A stretch of 64,000 bases of DNA. Origin: Enterovibrio qingdaonensis. Lineage in GTDB: Bacteria > Pseudomonadota > Gammaproteobacteria > Enterobacterales > Vibrionaceae. Position 1 is the stretch's first letter. Each line of letters begins with the position of its first letter. The notes under the pieces were generated by a model, which was given only the letters and a program-made list of their open reading frames with translations, did no database searches and was not told the DNA's origin. Position numbers and translations under genes: made by a program. Positions 53,406 to 63,463 of the stretch are shown here, in pieces. The DNA lies in the NCBI RefSeq assembly GCF_028683135.1, contig NZ_JAJUBB010000001.1, positions 248,001 through 312,000 of the forward strand, given 5' to 3'.

Positions 53406-54818
53406 ATGAACAGAAAAATTGATACCAAAGCACTGTTAGCGACAGACCGTCAGCATGTTTTTCACGCTTCAACCCATCTAAAACAGTATGCCGATGGCGA
53501 CCTGCCCGGACGCATCATCACCGATGCAAAAGGTATCAGAATCAAGGACTCTGAAGGCATCGAACTGATTGACGGTTTCGCAGGTTTGTACTGCGTAAAT
53601 ATCGGTTATGGTCGCGAAGAAATGGCAGAAGCGATTTACGAGCAAGCCAAAAAGCTTGCTTACTACCACACCTATGTAGGTCACACTAACGAAGCACTCA
53701 TACCTCTGTCTGAACGCATTATCAAAATGGCAGGCCAAGGCATGAGCAAGGTCTATTATGGCATGTCTGGCAGTGATGCCAACGAAACCCAACTCAAGCT
53801 GGTTTGGTACTATAACAATGCGCGAGGCTTGCCGGACAAGAAGAAGATCATCTCTCGTGATCGCGGTTATCACGGCTCCAGTATCGCTTCTGGCTCACTG
53901 ACGGGATTGCCCCTTTTCCACGCACATTTCGACCTACCGCTTGAGCGGATCAAACACACCGTTGCACCCTACTACTACCGCCGTAATGAAAACGACATGA
54001 GCGAGTTGGAGTTCTCGGCTTACTGCGCTCATGAACTCGAGAACATGATCCTAGCAGAAGGTGCCGAGACCGTGGCAGCTATGATTGCCGAGCCAGTGCT
54101 AGGAACGGGTGGTATTGTTCCACCGCCAGAAGGATATTGGCCCGCTATTCGAAGGGTACTCGATAAATACGACATATTACTTATCGCAGATGAAGTGGTA
54201 TGTGGCTTTGGCCGCTTAGGCTCAGATTTTGGCTCCATCTATTACGACATGAAACCTGATCTCATCACGGTTGCGAAAGGGCTAACATCCGCGTATCAAC
54301 CCTTGTCCGGTGTGATGGTCGGCGAACGTGTTTGGAAGGTACTGGAAGACGGTACCGACCAATGGGGTGCGATCGGACACGGATATACCTATTCCGGTCA
54401 CCCGCTAGGTGCCGCTTCCGCGATGTGTAATCTGGATATTATCGAACGGGAAAATCTCACGCAAAATGCTCGAGACACAGGTGCATACTTCCAACTCAAG
54501 ATGAAAGAAGCTTTCGCTAACCATCCATTGATTGGTAATTCTCGTGGCATCGGGTTGTTGCACGCACTTGAATTTTCGAGCGACAAAGCGAACCGTACCC
54601 ACTTCGATCCTAATTTGAAAGTCGGTCCTCAAATTGCTGCAGCATGCTTGGAAGAAGGGTTGATTGCCCGCGCAATGCCTCATGGCGATATACTAGGTTT
54701 CGCCCCGCCGCTTATCGTGAACAAATCTGACATCGATGATATTGTTGAACGCGCGGAAAAAGCGGTTAACAAAGTGACAGATAAGTTGGTTCATAGCGGT
54801 GGGTGGAAAGCCGCGTAG
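53406..54818 (+). CDS. doeD: L-2,4-diaminobutyrate transaminase DoeD
   Basis: This 470-aa class III aminotransferase binds pyridoxal phosphate at the Lys in ITVAKGLTSAYQPLSG, with ADEVVCGFGR before it and the YYGMSGSDANETQLKL glycine-rich loop earlier. DoeD converts L-2,4-diaminobutyrate to L-aspartate semialdehyde, the substrate of DoeC. Its own closest annotation would be aspartate aminotransferase family. AGAAGGAAAG precedes the ATG. It is the last gene of the cluster, and a terminator follows. Confidence 0.9.
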   Translation: MNRKIDTKALLATDRQHVFHASTHLKQYADGDLPGRIITDAKGIRIKDSEGIELIDGFAGLYCVNIGYGREEMAEAIYEQAKKLAYYHTYVGHTNEALIPLSERIIKMAGQGMSKVYYGMSGSDANETQLKLVWYYNNARGLPDKKKIISRDRGYHGSSIASGSLTGLPLFHAHFDLPLERIKHTVAPYYYRRNENDMSELEFSAYCAHELENMILAEGAETVAAMIAEPVLGTGGIVPPPEGYWPAIRRVLDKYDILLIADEVVCGFGRLGSDFGSIYYDMKPDLITVAKGLTSAYQPLSGVMVGERVWKVLEDGTDQWGAIGHGYTYSGHPLGAASAMCNLDIIERENLTQNARDTGAYFQLKMKEAFANHPLIGNSRGIGLLHALEFSSDKANRTHFDPNLKVGPQIAAACLEEGLIARAMPHGDILGFAPPLIVNKSDIDDIVERAEKAVNKVTDKLVHSGGWKAA

Positions 54819-54847
54819 CGACTCAACACTCCTTCCTCAACAGCTCA

Positions 54848-54874
54848 AAAGCGGAGCACAACTAGCTCCGCTTT
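54848..54874 (+). terminator. Terminator of the doe operon
   Basis: AAAGCGGAGC (54848-54857) and GCTCCGCTTT (54865-54874) form a 10-bp stem after doeD; CTCTTGTTATT follows, a weak T-tract. Confidence 0.75.
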
Positions 54875-55092
54875 CTCTTGTTATTCTGCTTATCTCCCGT
54901 CGCCTATTGGGAGTCTCCGTTTTTACATTCCTTCACCTTCAGACACGCCAATTTTGTATCCAATTTAATACATCCGATGATTTCCCATTAACGAAACAGA
55001 GATTGTTAACTGCCCTTGCATAAAATTTTAGCTCGTTCGTTTTTCGAACGCTTAAAGCAATGATAACGATGTGGCTAATTAGGATGAATGCT

Positions 55093-57129
55093 ATGAGTAG
55101 TATCAATGCAAAAATATTAAAAAATTCAGTGGCTATACCCGCACTTTTACTTGGATTAGTAGCGTGCTCAGATAACAATACCAGTTCTTCTCCCACCCCA
55201 TCTCCCACAAGCTCTGTGAGCGGCACCGTTTCAGCCCCCAGTGGAGCCATTGTGAATTTCAGCAAGCCAACGTTATTCGAACAATTATTTCCTCCCGCCT
55301 ATGCGGCGATCGTCGGTTTGGAGCCGGTACGTAACGCTACCGTAGAACTCATTAGGGTAGATGATGACGGGAAACAAATTGGTGACGTGATTGCCAGCGC
55401 GCCAACGTCAATAACCGGGGAATACAACATTAGCCTTCCTTCAGGCGTTAGTTTGGCTGGGAACTTGATTGTTAGAGTAAGAGGACAGAATACTGACTTA
55501 CACGCCATCGCACTGAGCCAAAAAGTCAATGTCGATCCGGCCAGTCACTACATCTATCAAAACTTGGTTGATTCTGATCTTGTGCTGGCAGACCTTGCCG
55601 ATAATCACATCGTCACCTTACGTGGCATCATCGACGAATTGGATTTAACCGCGGGAACAGACTTAACGGAAACGTTAGCAGCACTTGATGCTGTCGCCGG
55701 ATACCAGCTTCAACAAGAAATAGGTGTACTAACAACCACACCGGGAGATGCTTCACAATTCGCTGGCGAATGGCGCGGTGCCATTTTTGAATTGTCGCTT
55801 CACGATGAAGACACGGGAGCTTATGGCTCATTTTATACGTCCATCGAATCGAGCGAACTAAACGTAGAAGCAGTGTCTAGTGACACGCTCTCAATCTCAG
55901 ACGCCTACGAAGAAAACTTTGCGATTTTGCATTTTTACCAAGGTGCTTCAGAGATAGAGTCCTCCCTTTTTACAGTCACCGAAATTGAGAACACACCAGA
56001 CGATCCTGAGGAGCTTCAGGTAAATATTACCGCTGACGGTACCCTCATTGAGCGGCTAGGGCTTGATGAACACCTAAGTTACGACGATGGTAATGGCCCC
56101 GAATTCGGTTTTCGCACTCTGCCTTCAACGTTTATTCTTGAGCCAGGTGGCAGTGACGATGTGAAGATCGGCGTAAATCAGGAGTTAGGGCTACGTTTCC
56201 GCACTGTCGATACAGACAATGATGGCAAATTCGATGCCCTTGACCCGAACCAAAAAGACGGCGATGAACCTAGCCTCACAATGGATCTGTTGGTGAGAAA
56301 AGGGATAGACATCTCTAACAACACATTGAACGGAAACGTTGGGCTTGTATTATTTGATTTGATCCTAAACTCGAATAACGCCCAAATGGAAGTCGTTACT
56401 GAATCGAGCATATTATCCTTCGACGGAAACGGATCATTCTCAACGTCTGACGGCTCTGAAAAACGTGCAGAAATTCTCAGAACGCCAACCTCTCTCGCGT
56501 TTTCAGAAACGCCACCGGAAGACAATATGGCTGGCACATACAGTCTAAGTACAGATGGGCTACTAACGATGACCGTCGAAGAAGATGACATACACGGTTT
56601 CATCTCTCCGACTGGCGATTTGCTGGTTGGCTCGCTAGTAGAAAGATTCCCAGAGGACGCTGAAACCTACACCGATTATGCTCAACTCCTTGTTATGGGC
56701 ATTGGGCTTGGCGACACCCCACCCGATGTCGGCGGCGCGACGTACAAACTTTATCCAATGGAGCTTGGGTTTACCGAAGGTGGAGGCACTGAGGTATTGA
56801 CGTTTTCACACCCTGGCACCATGACATTTGATGAAGCTGGTACGCAAGCAACACTTCAAGGAGAGACGTTCGGCATTGTCAAAAACACAGTACTTGGCCA
56901 GTCCATCGCGCCTACCGAAGAAAGCGAAACATTTACCATGACAGCGAATGTCGATGCGAATAGCAACGTATCTCTCACTGAAGATGACGGGACGTTTTCG
57001 CTTTCACTTGACGGGTTTGTTTCTGGTGATGGTTCTAGAATGCTGTTGTCGTTAAAAGCAATTGAAAGTGAAGATACGCCTGACGCATACTACGGCGTAG
57101 GCTTTGTATTAGCAGTTAAACAAAACTAG
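55093..57129 (+). CDS. Large secreted lipoprotein of unknown function
   Basis: I do not recognise this 678-aa lipoprotein as a named family. It has a signal peptide with the lipobox LGLVAC, a Ser/Thr/Pro-rich spacer (SSSPTPSPTSS), then a stretch like a carboxypeptidase regulatory repeat (about 40-130), and later a calcium-binding DTDNDGKFDALDPNQKDGD block that recalls thrombospondin type-3 repeats. The remainder is beta-rich. The start at 55093 (AGGA before it) was preferred to 55060. Outer-membrane or surface exposure is likely. It is alone and ends at a strong terminator. Confidence 0.7.
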   Translation: MSSINAKILKNSVAIPALLLGLVACSDNNTSSSPTPSPTSSVSGTVSAPSGAIVNFSKPTLFEQLFPPAYAAIVGLEPVRNATVELIRVDDDGKQIGDVIASAPTSITGEYNISLPSGVSLAGNLIVRVRGQNTDLHAIALSQKVNVDPASHYIYQNLVDSDLVLADLADNHIVTLRGIIDELDLTAGTDLTETLAALDAVAGYQLQQEIGVLTTTPGDASQFAGEWRGAIFELSLHDEDTGAYGSFYTSIESSELNVEAVSSDTLSISDAYEENFAILHFYQGASEIESSLFTVTEIENTPDDPEELQVNITADGTLIERLGLDEHLSYDDGNGPEFGFRTLPSTFILEPGGSDDVKIGVNQELGLRFRTVDTDNDGKFDALDPNQKDGDEPSLTMDLLVRKGIDISNNTLNGNVGLVLFDLILNSNNAQMEVVTESSILSFDGNGSFSTSDGSEKRAEILRTPTSLAFSETPPEDNMAGTYSLSTDGLLTMTVEEDDIHGFISPTGDLLVGSLVERFPEDAETYTDYAQLLVMGIGLGDTPPDVGGATYKLYPMELGFTEGGGTEVLTFSHPGTMTFDEAGTQATLQGETFGIVKNTVLGQSIAPTEESETFTMTANVDANSNVSLTEDDGTFSLSLDGFVSGDGSRMLLSLKAIESEDTPDAYYGVGFVLAVKQN

Positions 57130-57158
57130 CCATTTAATTAATTCGTCACCCTGAAAAG

Positions 57159-57184
57159 AAAGAAGGCGGAATACCGCCTTCTTT
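57159..57184. terminator. Bidirectional terminator
   Basis: AAAGAAGGCGG and CCGCCTTCTTT form a perfect 11-bp stem around a 4-base loop. It lies between the lipoprotein gene and the converging RND pump gene. Confidence 0.88.
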
Positions 57185-57218
57185 ACTTATTTTTTTATGT
57201 CCGCTTTGTCACACCGTC

Positions 57219-60200
57219 TTACGCGATTGGTGCTAACTCCACCTCTTGTTCTTTTGGCGGCTTGATATTGAACATGATGGAATACATCACTGGCACAACA
57301 ATCAGGGTCAACACGGTTGCAAAGCCCAGACCCGCCATAATGGTGATCGCCATCGAACCGAAGAATGCATCAAACATCAAGGGTACCAAACCTAGAATCG
57401 TGGTTAACGCCGCCATACTTACAGGGCGAACACGACTCACCGCAGAATCGACAATCGCTTGATAAGGCTCTTTGCCTGAGTCCATTTCAATGTTGATTTG
57501 GTCCATCAGAACAATGCCGTTTTTCAAGATCATACCGCTTAAACTCAACAAACCGAGAAAGGCAGTAAAGCTGAAAGGCATATTCCATAGCAGCAGACCA
57601 AACGACACGCCGATGATGGACAGCGGCACGGTAAACCAAATCACCAGCGGTTTCTTGATCGAATTGAACAGCAATATGGTGATCACGAACATCAGCAAGT
57701 AGCCCATTGGCAATGAACCAAACAGCGATTGCTGCGCATCCAACGATGTCTCGTATTCACCGCCCCAGGTAATTTCGTAACCTTGCGGCAATTCAAGCTC
57801 CATCACCGCAGGCTGAACACGGCGGAACAAGGCGTCTGCAGTGTCTTCACTCAAAATGTCATGGTCAGCCAGCACCGTCAGCGTACGTTTTCTGTCACGA
57901 CGTTTGATGATCGGGTCTTCCCATGTCAGCTCGACACCATCGACCACTTGGTCAATCGGTACATAGGCTTGAAGTGACGGGCTCCAAATCGTCGCGTTTT
58001 GGATAGATTCGAAGTCTACCCGCTCAAGCTCAGGCAAACGACCAACGATTGGCAGCATATCTGTACCATCACGCAACACGCCCATCGTACTGCCGCCAAA
58101 CGTCAGTTGCAGGGTGTTGGACAGGTCTTGTTTCGAAATCCCCAATCGACGCGCTTTTGACTCGTTGAACACAGGCACAAGCTCTTTTGTACGTTCACGC
58201 CAATCGTGACGAATGTTTCGCGCGCCTGGATCTTGGTGAAAAATGTCTTCTACCTGAACGGCGATTTCACGCAACACCTGCGGATCTGCCCCCGTAATGC
58301 GCGCTTCGATTTTTGAGGCCGGAGAAGGGCCAAACTCAATCAGTTTGAACTGGAACGTCGGCTTATCGAAATCTCGCGGCAGCGTCTGGGTCAGTGAACG
58401 CAACACCACAAACATGTTCTCGCGATCTGTCGTACGAACCTGTAGTTGCGCATAGCTTTCGTAGCTTTGCTCGGGTTGGTACGTCAATGCAAAACGCTGC
58501 AAACCTTGGCCAGCCGACGAAGTCACAAACTCAACGTCATCCTGCTCTCGGATATAAGCTTCCACCTTTTCTGTTTGCTTGATGGTTTCACGAATATCCG
58601 TCCCTTCCGGCATCCACAAATCCACGTAGAACATTGGCGTATTTGATGGCGGGAAGAACTGTTGTTTCACCATGCCAAAGGCCATAACCGCAGCCACCAG
58701 CAAGGCAACCATGCCTGCAACAGTCAGCCAACGGAATCGCATCGCCAGTTTCAACGACCAACCAAAGACAACAAACAACCAGCCTTTGTATGGATCTACA
58801 TCCTCGCCCTCAACAACGTCTTCTTCTTTAAGAAGCAAGTTAGCAAGGAAGGGGGTTAGCGTCAGTGCAGTTACCCAACTTAGGAACAGTGAGTAACACA
58901 GCACCCAAAACAACGACCCCATGAATTCGCCCGTGGCATCTTCAGACAGACCGATAGGCGCAAAAGCAGTAATCGCGATAACGGTCGCGCCAAGCAACGG
59001 CCATTGGGTTTGCTTAACAATATCTGACGCCGCCTGAACACGCGTTCGGCCTTTCTTCAACCCGACGAGGATACCTTCAACGACCACAATGGCATTGTCT
59101 ACCAGCATACCGAGCGCAATGATCAGCGCGCCGAGCGAAATACGGTGCAATTCAATGTCGTTGTACTTCATCAAAATGAAGGTACCGAAGACCGTGAGTA
59201 GCAGAACCAATCCAATGATGATGCCGCTTCGCATACCCATCGCAAAGAGCAGCACAACAATCACAATACCAACCGCTTGCGCCAAGCTGATGACAAAATC
59301 CTGCACGGATGTATCGACTTCCGCAGACTGGTTGTAAAAGTAGTTAAGTTCGATACCCGCAGGCTTTAGTTGCTCTAATGTATTCAATTCAGCTTGAACG
59401 CGGTTACCTACCTCTACCACGTTCACACCAGAAGCAAACGACACCGCCAAATTAATCGCAGGCTTGCCGTTGTAGGTGATGACGTTGCTCGGTTTTTCCT
59501 GAATATCACGAGTAACTGTCGCAACATCTTTCAGGCGGATCAGATTGCCCGTATCACGGCCATGGATGATCAGGTTTTCCAGTGCTTCAACAGAATTCAA
59601 CGTTCCGCTAGGTCGAATGACCAGGTTCTCGCCATTGACCATGACTTCCCCTGACGCAACAACGTTATTTTGTTGGTTCAGAAGACCCGAAACGATCGAC
59701 ATGTCCAAGTTAAGTGAAGCAAGGCGGTCGAGGGAGATCTCGACAAACAGCATCTCTCGTTGATCACCTGCAATTGCAACTTTGCCAACGCCATCGACAA
59801 GCTCAAGATCGCGAGCCAGCACATCCGCGTACCGTTTCAGTTCAACGTAGTCATAACCGTCACCTGTCAGCATCAACATGATGCCGAACACGTCGCCAAA
59901 ATCGTCGATAATTGAAAGTGAGTTGACGCCTTGCGGCAGTGACGGACGGAGATCATTGATCTTACGGCGCATCTCATCCCAAATTTGAGGTAGCTCATCC
60001 GGGCCGTAGTCCATCTTCATGCTCACCATGATTTGAGACATGCCGCTTGAGGATGTTGACGTGATCTTATCGATATACGGAAGACGACGAATTTCCTTTT
60101 CAAGTGGATACGTCAGTTCTTCTTCCACTTCCTTTGGCGTCGCGCCAGGATAGGTCGCAATGATCATGGCATCTTTGATGGTAAACGCAGGGTCTTCCAA

Positions 60201-60302
60201 ACGTCCTAAATCCAGAAACGACGTAATGCCACCAATCGTCAGAATGACAATCGCGAGCCAACTGATTATTTTGTTTTTAATTGAGTATTCAGCAATATTC
60301 AT
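57219..60302 (-). CDS. RND multidrug efflux permease
   Basis: This 1027-aa inner-membrane pump belongs to the AcrB/HAE1 class (12 membrane spans, two large periplasmic loops). The proton-relay region in TM4 is GMLVDNAIVVVEG at about residue 400, with one Asp followed by Asn, whereas AcrB has two Asp residues. Its start overlaps the upstream adaptor stop by 4 bases (ATGA). Two adaptor genes in the same operon resemble TriABC of Pseudomonas and VexIJK of V. cholerae. The outer-membrane channel is not encoded here, so a TolC-type protein elsewhere is expected. Substrate unknown. Confidence 0.93.
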   Translation of the reverse strand: MNIAEYSIKNKIISWLAIVILTIGGITSFLDLGRLEDPAFTIKDAMIIATYPGATPKEVEEELTYPLEKEIRRLPYIDKITSTSSSGMSQIMVSMKMDYGPDELPQIWDEMRRKINDLRPSLPQGVNSLSIIDDFGDVFGIMLMLTGDGYDYVELKRYADVLARDLELVDGVGKVAIAGDQREMLFVEISLDRLASLNLDMSIVSGLLNQQNNVVASGEVMVNGENLVIRPSGTLNSVEALENLIIHGRDTGNLIRLKDVATVTRDIQEKPSNVITYNGKPAINLAVSFASGVNVVEVGNRVQAELNTLEQLKPAGIELNYFYNQSAEVDTSVQDFVISLAQAVGIVIVVLLFAMGMRSGIIIGLVLLLTVFGTFILMKYNDIELHRISLGALIIALGMLVDNAIVVVEGILVGLKKGRTRVQAASDIVKQTQWPLLGATVIAITAFAPIGLSEDATGEFMGSLFWVLCYSLFLSWVTALTLTPFLANLLLKEEDVVEGEDVDPYKGWLFVVFGWSLKLAMRFRWLTVAGMVALLVAAVMAFGMVKQQFFPPSNTPMFYVDLWMPEGTDIRETIKQTEKVEAYIREQDDVEFVTSSAGQGLQRFALTYQPEQSYESYAQLQVRTTDRENMFVVLRSLTQTLPRDFDKPTFQFKLIEFGPSPASKIEARITGADPQVLREIAVQVEDIFHQDPGARNIRHDWRERTKELVPVFNESKARRLGISKQDLSNTLQLTFGGSTMGVLRDGTDMLPIVGRLPELERVDFESIQNATIWSPSLQAYVPIDQVVDGVELTWEDPIIKRRDRKRTLTVLADHDILSEDTADALFRRVQPAVMELELPQGYEITWGGEYETSLDAQQSLFGSLPMGYLLMFVITILLFNSIKKPLVIWFTVPLSIIGVSFGLLLWNMPFSFTAFLGLLSLSGMILKNGIVLMDQINIEMDSGKEPYQAIVDSAVSRVRPVSMAALTTILGLVPLMFDAFFGSMAITIMAGLGFATVLTLIVVPVMYSIMFNIKPPKEQEVELAPIA

Positions 60303-61363
60303 CCGCTATGCTTCCCCGTCGCTTGAACTTGCTTGCCCTCACGCAGCTTGCGTAAGTTGGAGTTCACCAAAACGTCACCTTCGCTAATGCCGGTCGCAAT
60401 AACTGCACCGTTTCCGTTCACTTCTGCGACGGTTACAGTAACGCGGCTAACTTCATCTCCCACTAGTTTCCAAACGTAGAATTGACCTTTTCGTTCGCCT
60501 GCTTGGAGCACCGTCATTGGCACTTGATAGCCATCAACGGCTTGAATACCCGCTTCTACCATGTCAACGGCAACTGTCGCTGTTGTGCCCGGCAAAATCG
60601 CAGGCGAAATTTGATTCATCGACAACCAAAGCTCATAGCTTCCTGTCGACATATTCGGTTCGTTGCTGTGTTCGAGGTAGGTCATTTGGTGTCGACCATC
60701 AAAGCCAGAAAATGTTACCCATGGCTGATAACGAACGGCTTGCCCATTCGGTGTGATCATTGCCAATACGTTGTCTGACAGCTCAATTTGCACATACACC
60801 TTGTCATCCTGATACAAATTGACGACAGCTTCGCCCGGCTGAACGCGCTCAAAACGTTCCTTGAACACATCGGAGACAGTGCCGCTAAATGGCGCAACCA
60901 AACGGGTGTACTTAAGTTGGTTTTTTGCGAGTTCATTTTGCGCTTTCGTGAGGGCTTGATTAGCAATCAAACCGTCCAGCTCTGCACGTGAAATCATCGC
61001 TTTGCCAAACAACTCACGGCCACGCTTTAACTGCTTCACTGCAAGTTGATGTTGTGCCTTCGCATCATTAAGGGTTTGGGTTGCTGCTTTTTCATCAAGA
61101 CGCGCTAACACATCCCCTTTTTCAACTTTGTCGCCCGCTTTAACCAACACCTCGATCACTTCACCGCTGCTACGAAACGCAATCGGTGTTTGCTCTGCCG
61201 CGACCACTTGGCCTTTGAAAATACGGAACTGGTTTTTTACCGGTGCATCAACAGCCACTGTCGAAACATAAAGCGGCGTTTCTTGAACTGTGGCGTCTTC
61301 TTGCTGACAACCTGAAAGCAGCAATATGGCTCCAATCGCTGCGCTGAGTACGTTATGATTCAT
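60299..61363 (-). CDS. RND efflux periplasmic adaptor lipoprotein (second)
   Basis: This 354-aa membrane-fusion protein has a lipobox (AILLLSGC), a biotinyl-lipoyl region (VLVKAGDKVEKGDVLARLDE), the alpha hairpin and the beta-barrel part (LVAPFSGTVSDVF). It links the RND permease to the outer-membrane channel. The longer frame begins at 61387; the ATG at 61363 overlaps the preceding gene's stop by one base (TAATG) and was chosen. Second of two adaptors in the operon. Confidence 0.9.
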   Translation of the reverse strand: MNHNVLSAAIGAILLLSGCQQEDATVQETPLYVSTVAVDAPVKNQFRIFKGQVVAAEQTPIAFRSSGEVIEVLVKAGDKVEKGDVLARLDEKAATQTLNDAKAQHQLAVKQLKRGRELFGKAMISRAELDGLIANQALTKAQNELAKNQLKYTRLVAPFSGTVSDVFKERFERVQPGEAVVNLYQDDKVYVQIELSDNVLAMITPNGQAVRYQPWVTFSGFDGRHQMTYLEHSNEPNMSTGSYELWLSMNQISPAILPGTTATVAVDMVEAGIQAVDGYQVPMTVLQAGERKGQFYVWKLVGDEVSRVTVTVAEVNGNGAVIATGISEGDVLVNSNLRKLREGKQVQATGKHSG

Positions 61364-62439
61364 TAGATTCCTTCCTCTCGCAGCCACGCTTTCACGACTT
61401 GTCCTTCGTAAAGCGATTCAACGCCAGCCACAACAACGAGGTCGTTCTGGCTCAAGCCGTTAACAACTTCACCTTTGTCATTTGTCGTAATGTTAACTTT
61501 GGAAACCGCGTGGCTAGTTGGATCCATTATCCAGACGGAACCTTGATTGCCTTGTTTGCTCACCCATGCAGATTCCGGCAAACGCAGTGACATTTCAGTT
61601 TGCCCTTTCGTGATATGCACTTGACCCGTCATGCCGCTCAGCAAATTACGAAACGCTGGACGTTCGAATGTCACGATGGCTTCAAAGGTGTTGGTATCTG
61701 TGTTCGGTTGAGTGGAGATTTCTTTGAAAGACGCAGGAATTTTTGAAGTCGGATCGCTGTCCATCGTCACCCAAATTTCTTGGCTAGACAAATTCTCTAT
61801 ACCGCGCTTTTCGACATAGATAACCGGCATAGAAAACGTCACATCCAGTTGGGTGTTATCAATCAAATTCAGGATTTGTTGTTTCGCTCCAACCACCTGA
61901 TTTTGTTTTACAAAGGTATAAGCAACCACACCGTCAAAAGGGGCAACAAGCTGGGTATAACTCAATTCCGTTCTCGCTGTTTCATAACGGGCTTGGGTCG
62001 CTTTAAATTGGGTTTCAGACTGGTCATATACATCAGCACTAACCAACTTCTTCGCGAACAAACGCTTTGATCGCTCCCATTGGGTTTTGGCTAATGCATA
62101 GCTTGCTTGAGCTGAGTCGAGTGACAGCTTGAGGTCGGATTGATCGAGCGTTGCTAACACATCACCTTTAGAGACCCGCTGTCCCATGCGCACAGACAAA
62201 TTATCCACTTCGCCGCCTACCTGAAATGAAAGCTGCGCCCGTTTAGTGGCATCCACCTCAGCAAGAAATATGTCTGTTGGCGACACAATGTAATCAGCAA
62301 CACTTAACAACTTTACTGGCTTAACCGTTGTTGTATCCGCGGTTTCCGACACCGCTTCACCACATCCAGACAAAAAGCCAGCCGTTATTCCGACCATTAA
62401 CAAGCCTCTGAGGGTGCGTTTCAGTCTTTGATATCGCAC
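61363..62439 (-). CDS. RND efflux periplasmic adaptor lipoprotein (first)
   Basis: This 358-aa adaptor has a lipobox in GITAGFLSGC, a lipoyl domain (LSVRMGQRVSKGDVLATLDQ), a coiled-coil hairpin and QLVAPFDGVVAYTFVKQNQVV. Having two adaptors suggests both are needed, as for TriAB. The start is GTG with GGAGAGAG before it. It is the first gene of the efflux operon and is divergent from a tetR gene, 156 bases away, that probably represses it. Confidence 0.9.
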   Translation of the reverse strand: MRYQRLKRTLRGLLMVGITAGFLSGCGEAVSETADTTTVKPVKLLSVADYIVSPTDIFLAEVDATKRAQLSFQVGGEVDNLSVRMGQRVSKGDVLATLDQSDLKLSLDSAQASYALAKTQWERSKRLFAKKLVSADVYDQSETQFKATQARYETARTELSYTQLVAPFDGVVAYTFVKQNQVVGAKQQILNLIDNTQLDVTFSMPVIYVEKRGIENLSSQEIWVTMDSDPTSKIPASFKEISTQPNTDTNTFEAIVTFERPAFRNLLSGMTGQVHITKGQTEMSLRLPESAWVSKQGNQGSVWIMDPTSHAVSKVNITTNDKGEVVNGLSQNDLVVVAGVESLYEGQVVKAWLREEGI

Positions 62440-62595
62440 TACACTCTCTCCATTTATTTATATTACACACCCGTGCAGTATAAATGAGAGCGAATTATGA
62501 TCAATATATTTTCCATCTGTATAATAAAGAAGTGGTGTCTTTTTCTCGGATCTGATAAAAATACGGTGAGTTAACTGAGGGTGTGACGAACAGTT

Positions 62596-63306
62596 ATGCA
62601 AGAAAGAAAGCAAGGCAGACGCAGTGCAGAAACTGCGGAACAAACAAAACACGAGATCATGCACGTCGCAGCAGACATGTTCGCTGAGCTTGGTTTTGAG
62701 CGGGTGTCGCTAAGAAATATCAGCGAGAAAGCCGGGGTTTCGCACAGCCTTATTCGCCATCACTTTGGCAGTAAAGAGCAAATTTGGAAGTCCATCAGCG
62801 ACGCAATGGACGAGTACATGCAAAGCTACATCACCTTGCTAATCGAAAAAATGCCGAACGACACATCCAGTGCTGAACGCATATACCACTTCCTTGTAAA
62901 AATGCTGGCATTCACCTTACTCAATCCTCGTCCAATACAATTCATCGCAGATGCCGTTCGCCAAGGCGATGATACGCTCCTCACCTATTTCTTGGGCTCA
63001 AAAGAAGAGTTTGCTGCGGTATTTGGTGTGTTGTTCGACGACTACAACAAAGAACACCCACAAAAGCCTGTACACATGTGGGAAATGAAATGGCAACTTC
63101 TGCAATGTTCTCATGCAGCAACAAGCCTGAGACCCATGATGTTTGAAACCTGGCCAGAAAGCGCAAATAACGTGGATGTCCTTCTGCTAAATCATTGGCG
63201 TTTGTTCAATTCACAAGTTGCCATGCAGTTAGATATTAAGTCTGATCAGATGCTGAATCCTGAAAATCTGGATGACTTGGTACTCGACTTACCTTGTTGT
63301 GTGTAG
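62596..63306 (+). CDS. TetR-family regulator of the RND operon
   Basis: This 236-aa regulator has the helix-turn-helix VSLRNISEKAGVSHSLIRHHFGSKEQIW and a C-terminal ligand domain. It faces the efflux operon and so likely represses it, releasing on drug or bile-like ligand binding (by analogy with AcrR and BreR). No convincing operator palindrome is seen in 62440-62595. The gene is followed by a hairpin that overlaps the stop codon. Confidence 0.9.
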   Translation: MQERKQGRRSAETAEQTKHEIMHVAADMFAELGFERVSLRNISEKAGVSHSLIRHHFGSKEQIWKSISDAMDEYMQSYITLLIEKMPNDTSSAERIYHFLVKMLAFTLLNPRPIQFIADAVRQGDDTLLTYFLGSKEEFAAVFGVLFDDYNKEHPQKPVHMWEMKWQLLQCSHAATSLRPMMFETWPESANNVDVLLLNHWRLFNSQVAMQLDIKSDQMLNPENLDDLVLDLPCCV

Positions 63307-63324
63307 CGACAAACCCTCGCTACA
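63302..63324 (+). terminator. Hairpin after the tetR gene
   Basis: TGTAGCGA and TCGCTACA form an 8-bp stem around a 7-base loop at the tetR stop codon, followed by TTGTTGTCG. A weak terminator. Confidence 0.5.
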
Positions 63325-63342
63325 TTGTTGTCGAATTTAGCA

Positions 63343-63364
63343 GCATGATGTTCAAACATCATGC
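63343..63364. promoter_or_regulatory. Dyad upstream of the copper-responsive promoter
   Basis: GCATGATGTT and AACATCATGC (63343-63364, 10-bp arms, 2-base centre) form a perfect palindrome about 40 bp before the CueR-type promoter. Possibly a second operator; no known match. Confidence 0.35.
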
Positions 63365-63402
63365 AAACGCATGCTATTTGGCTTAATTTTTACATTTCTA
63401 CG

Positions 63403-63433
63403 TTGACCTTCCCCTAGGGGTAAGCTTTAAATT
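63403..63433 (+). promoter_or_regulatory. CueR-type (MerR-family) promoter
   Basis: A -35 box TTGACC (63403-63408) and a -10 box TAAATT (63428-63433) are separated by 19 bp, the long spacer of MerR-family promoters. The spacer carries the dyad CTTCCCCTAGGGGTAAG, close to the CueR site before copA. Copper or another soft metal is the expected signal. Confidence 0.75.
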
Positions 63434-63463
63434 TATAAAGATATTCTTAAATCGCGTAGTCAG

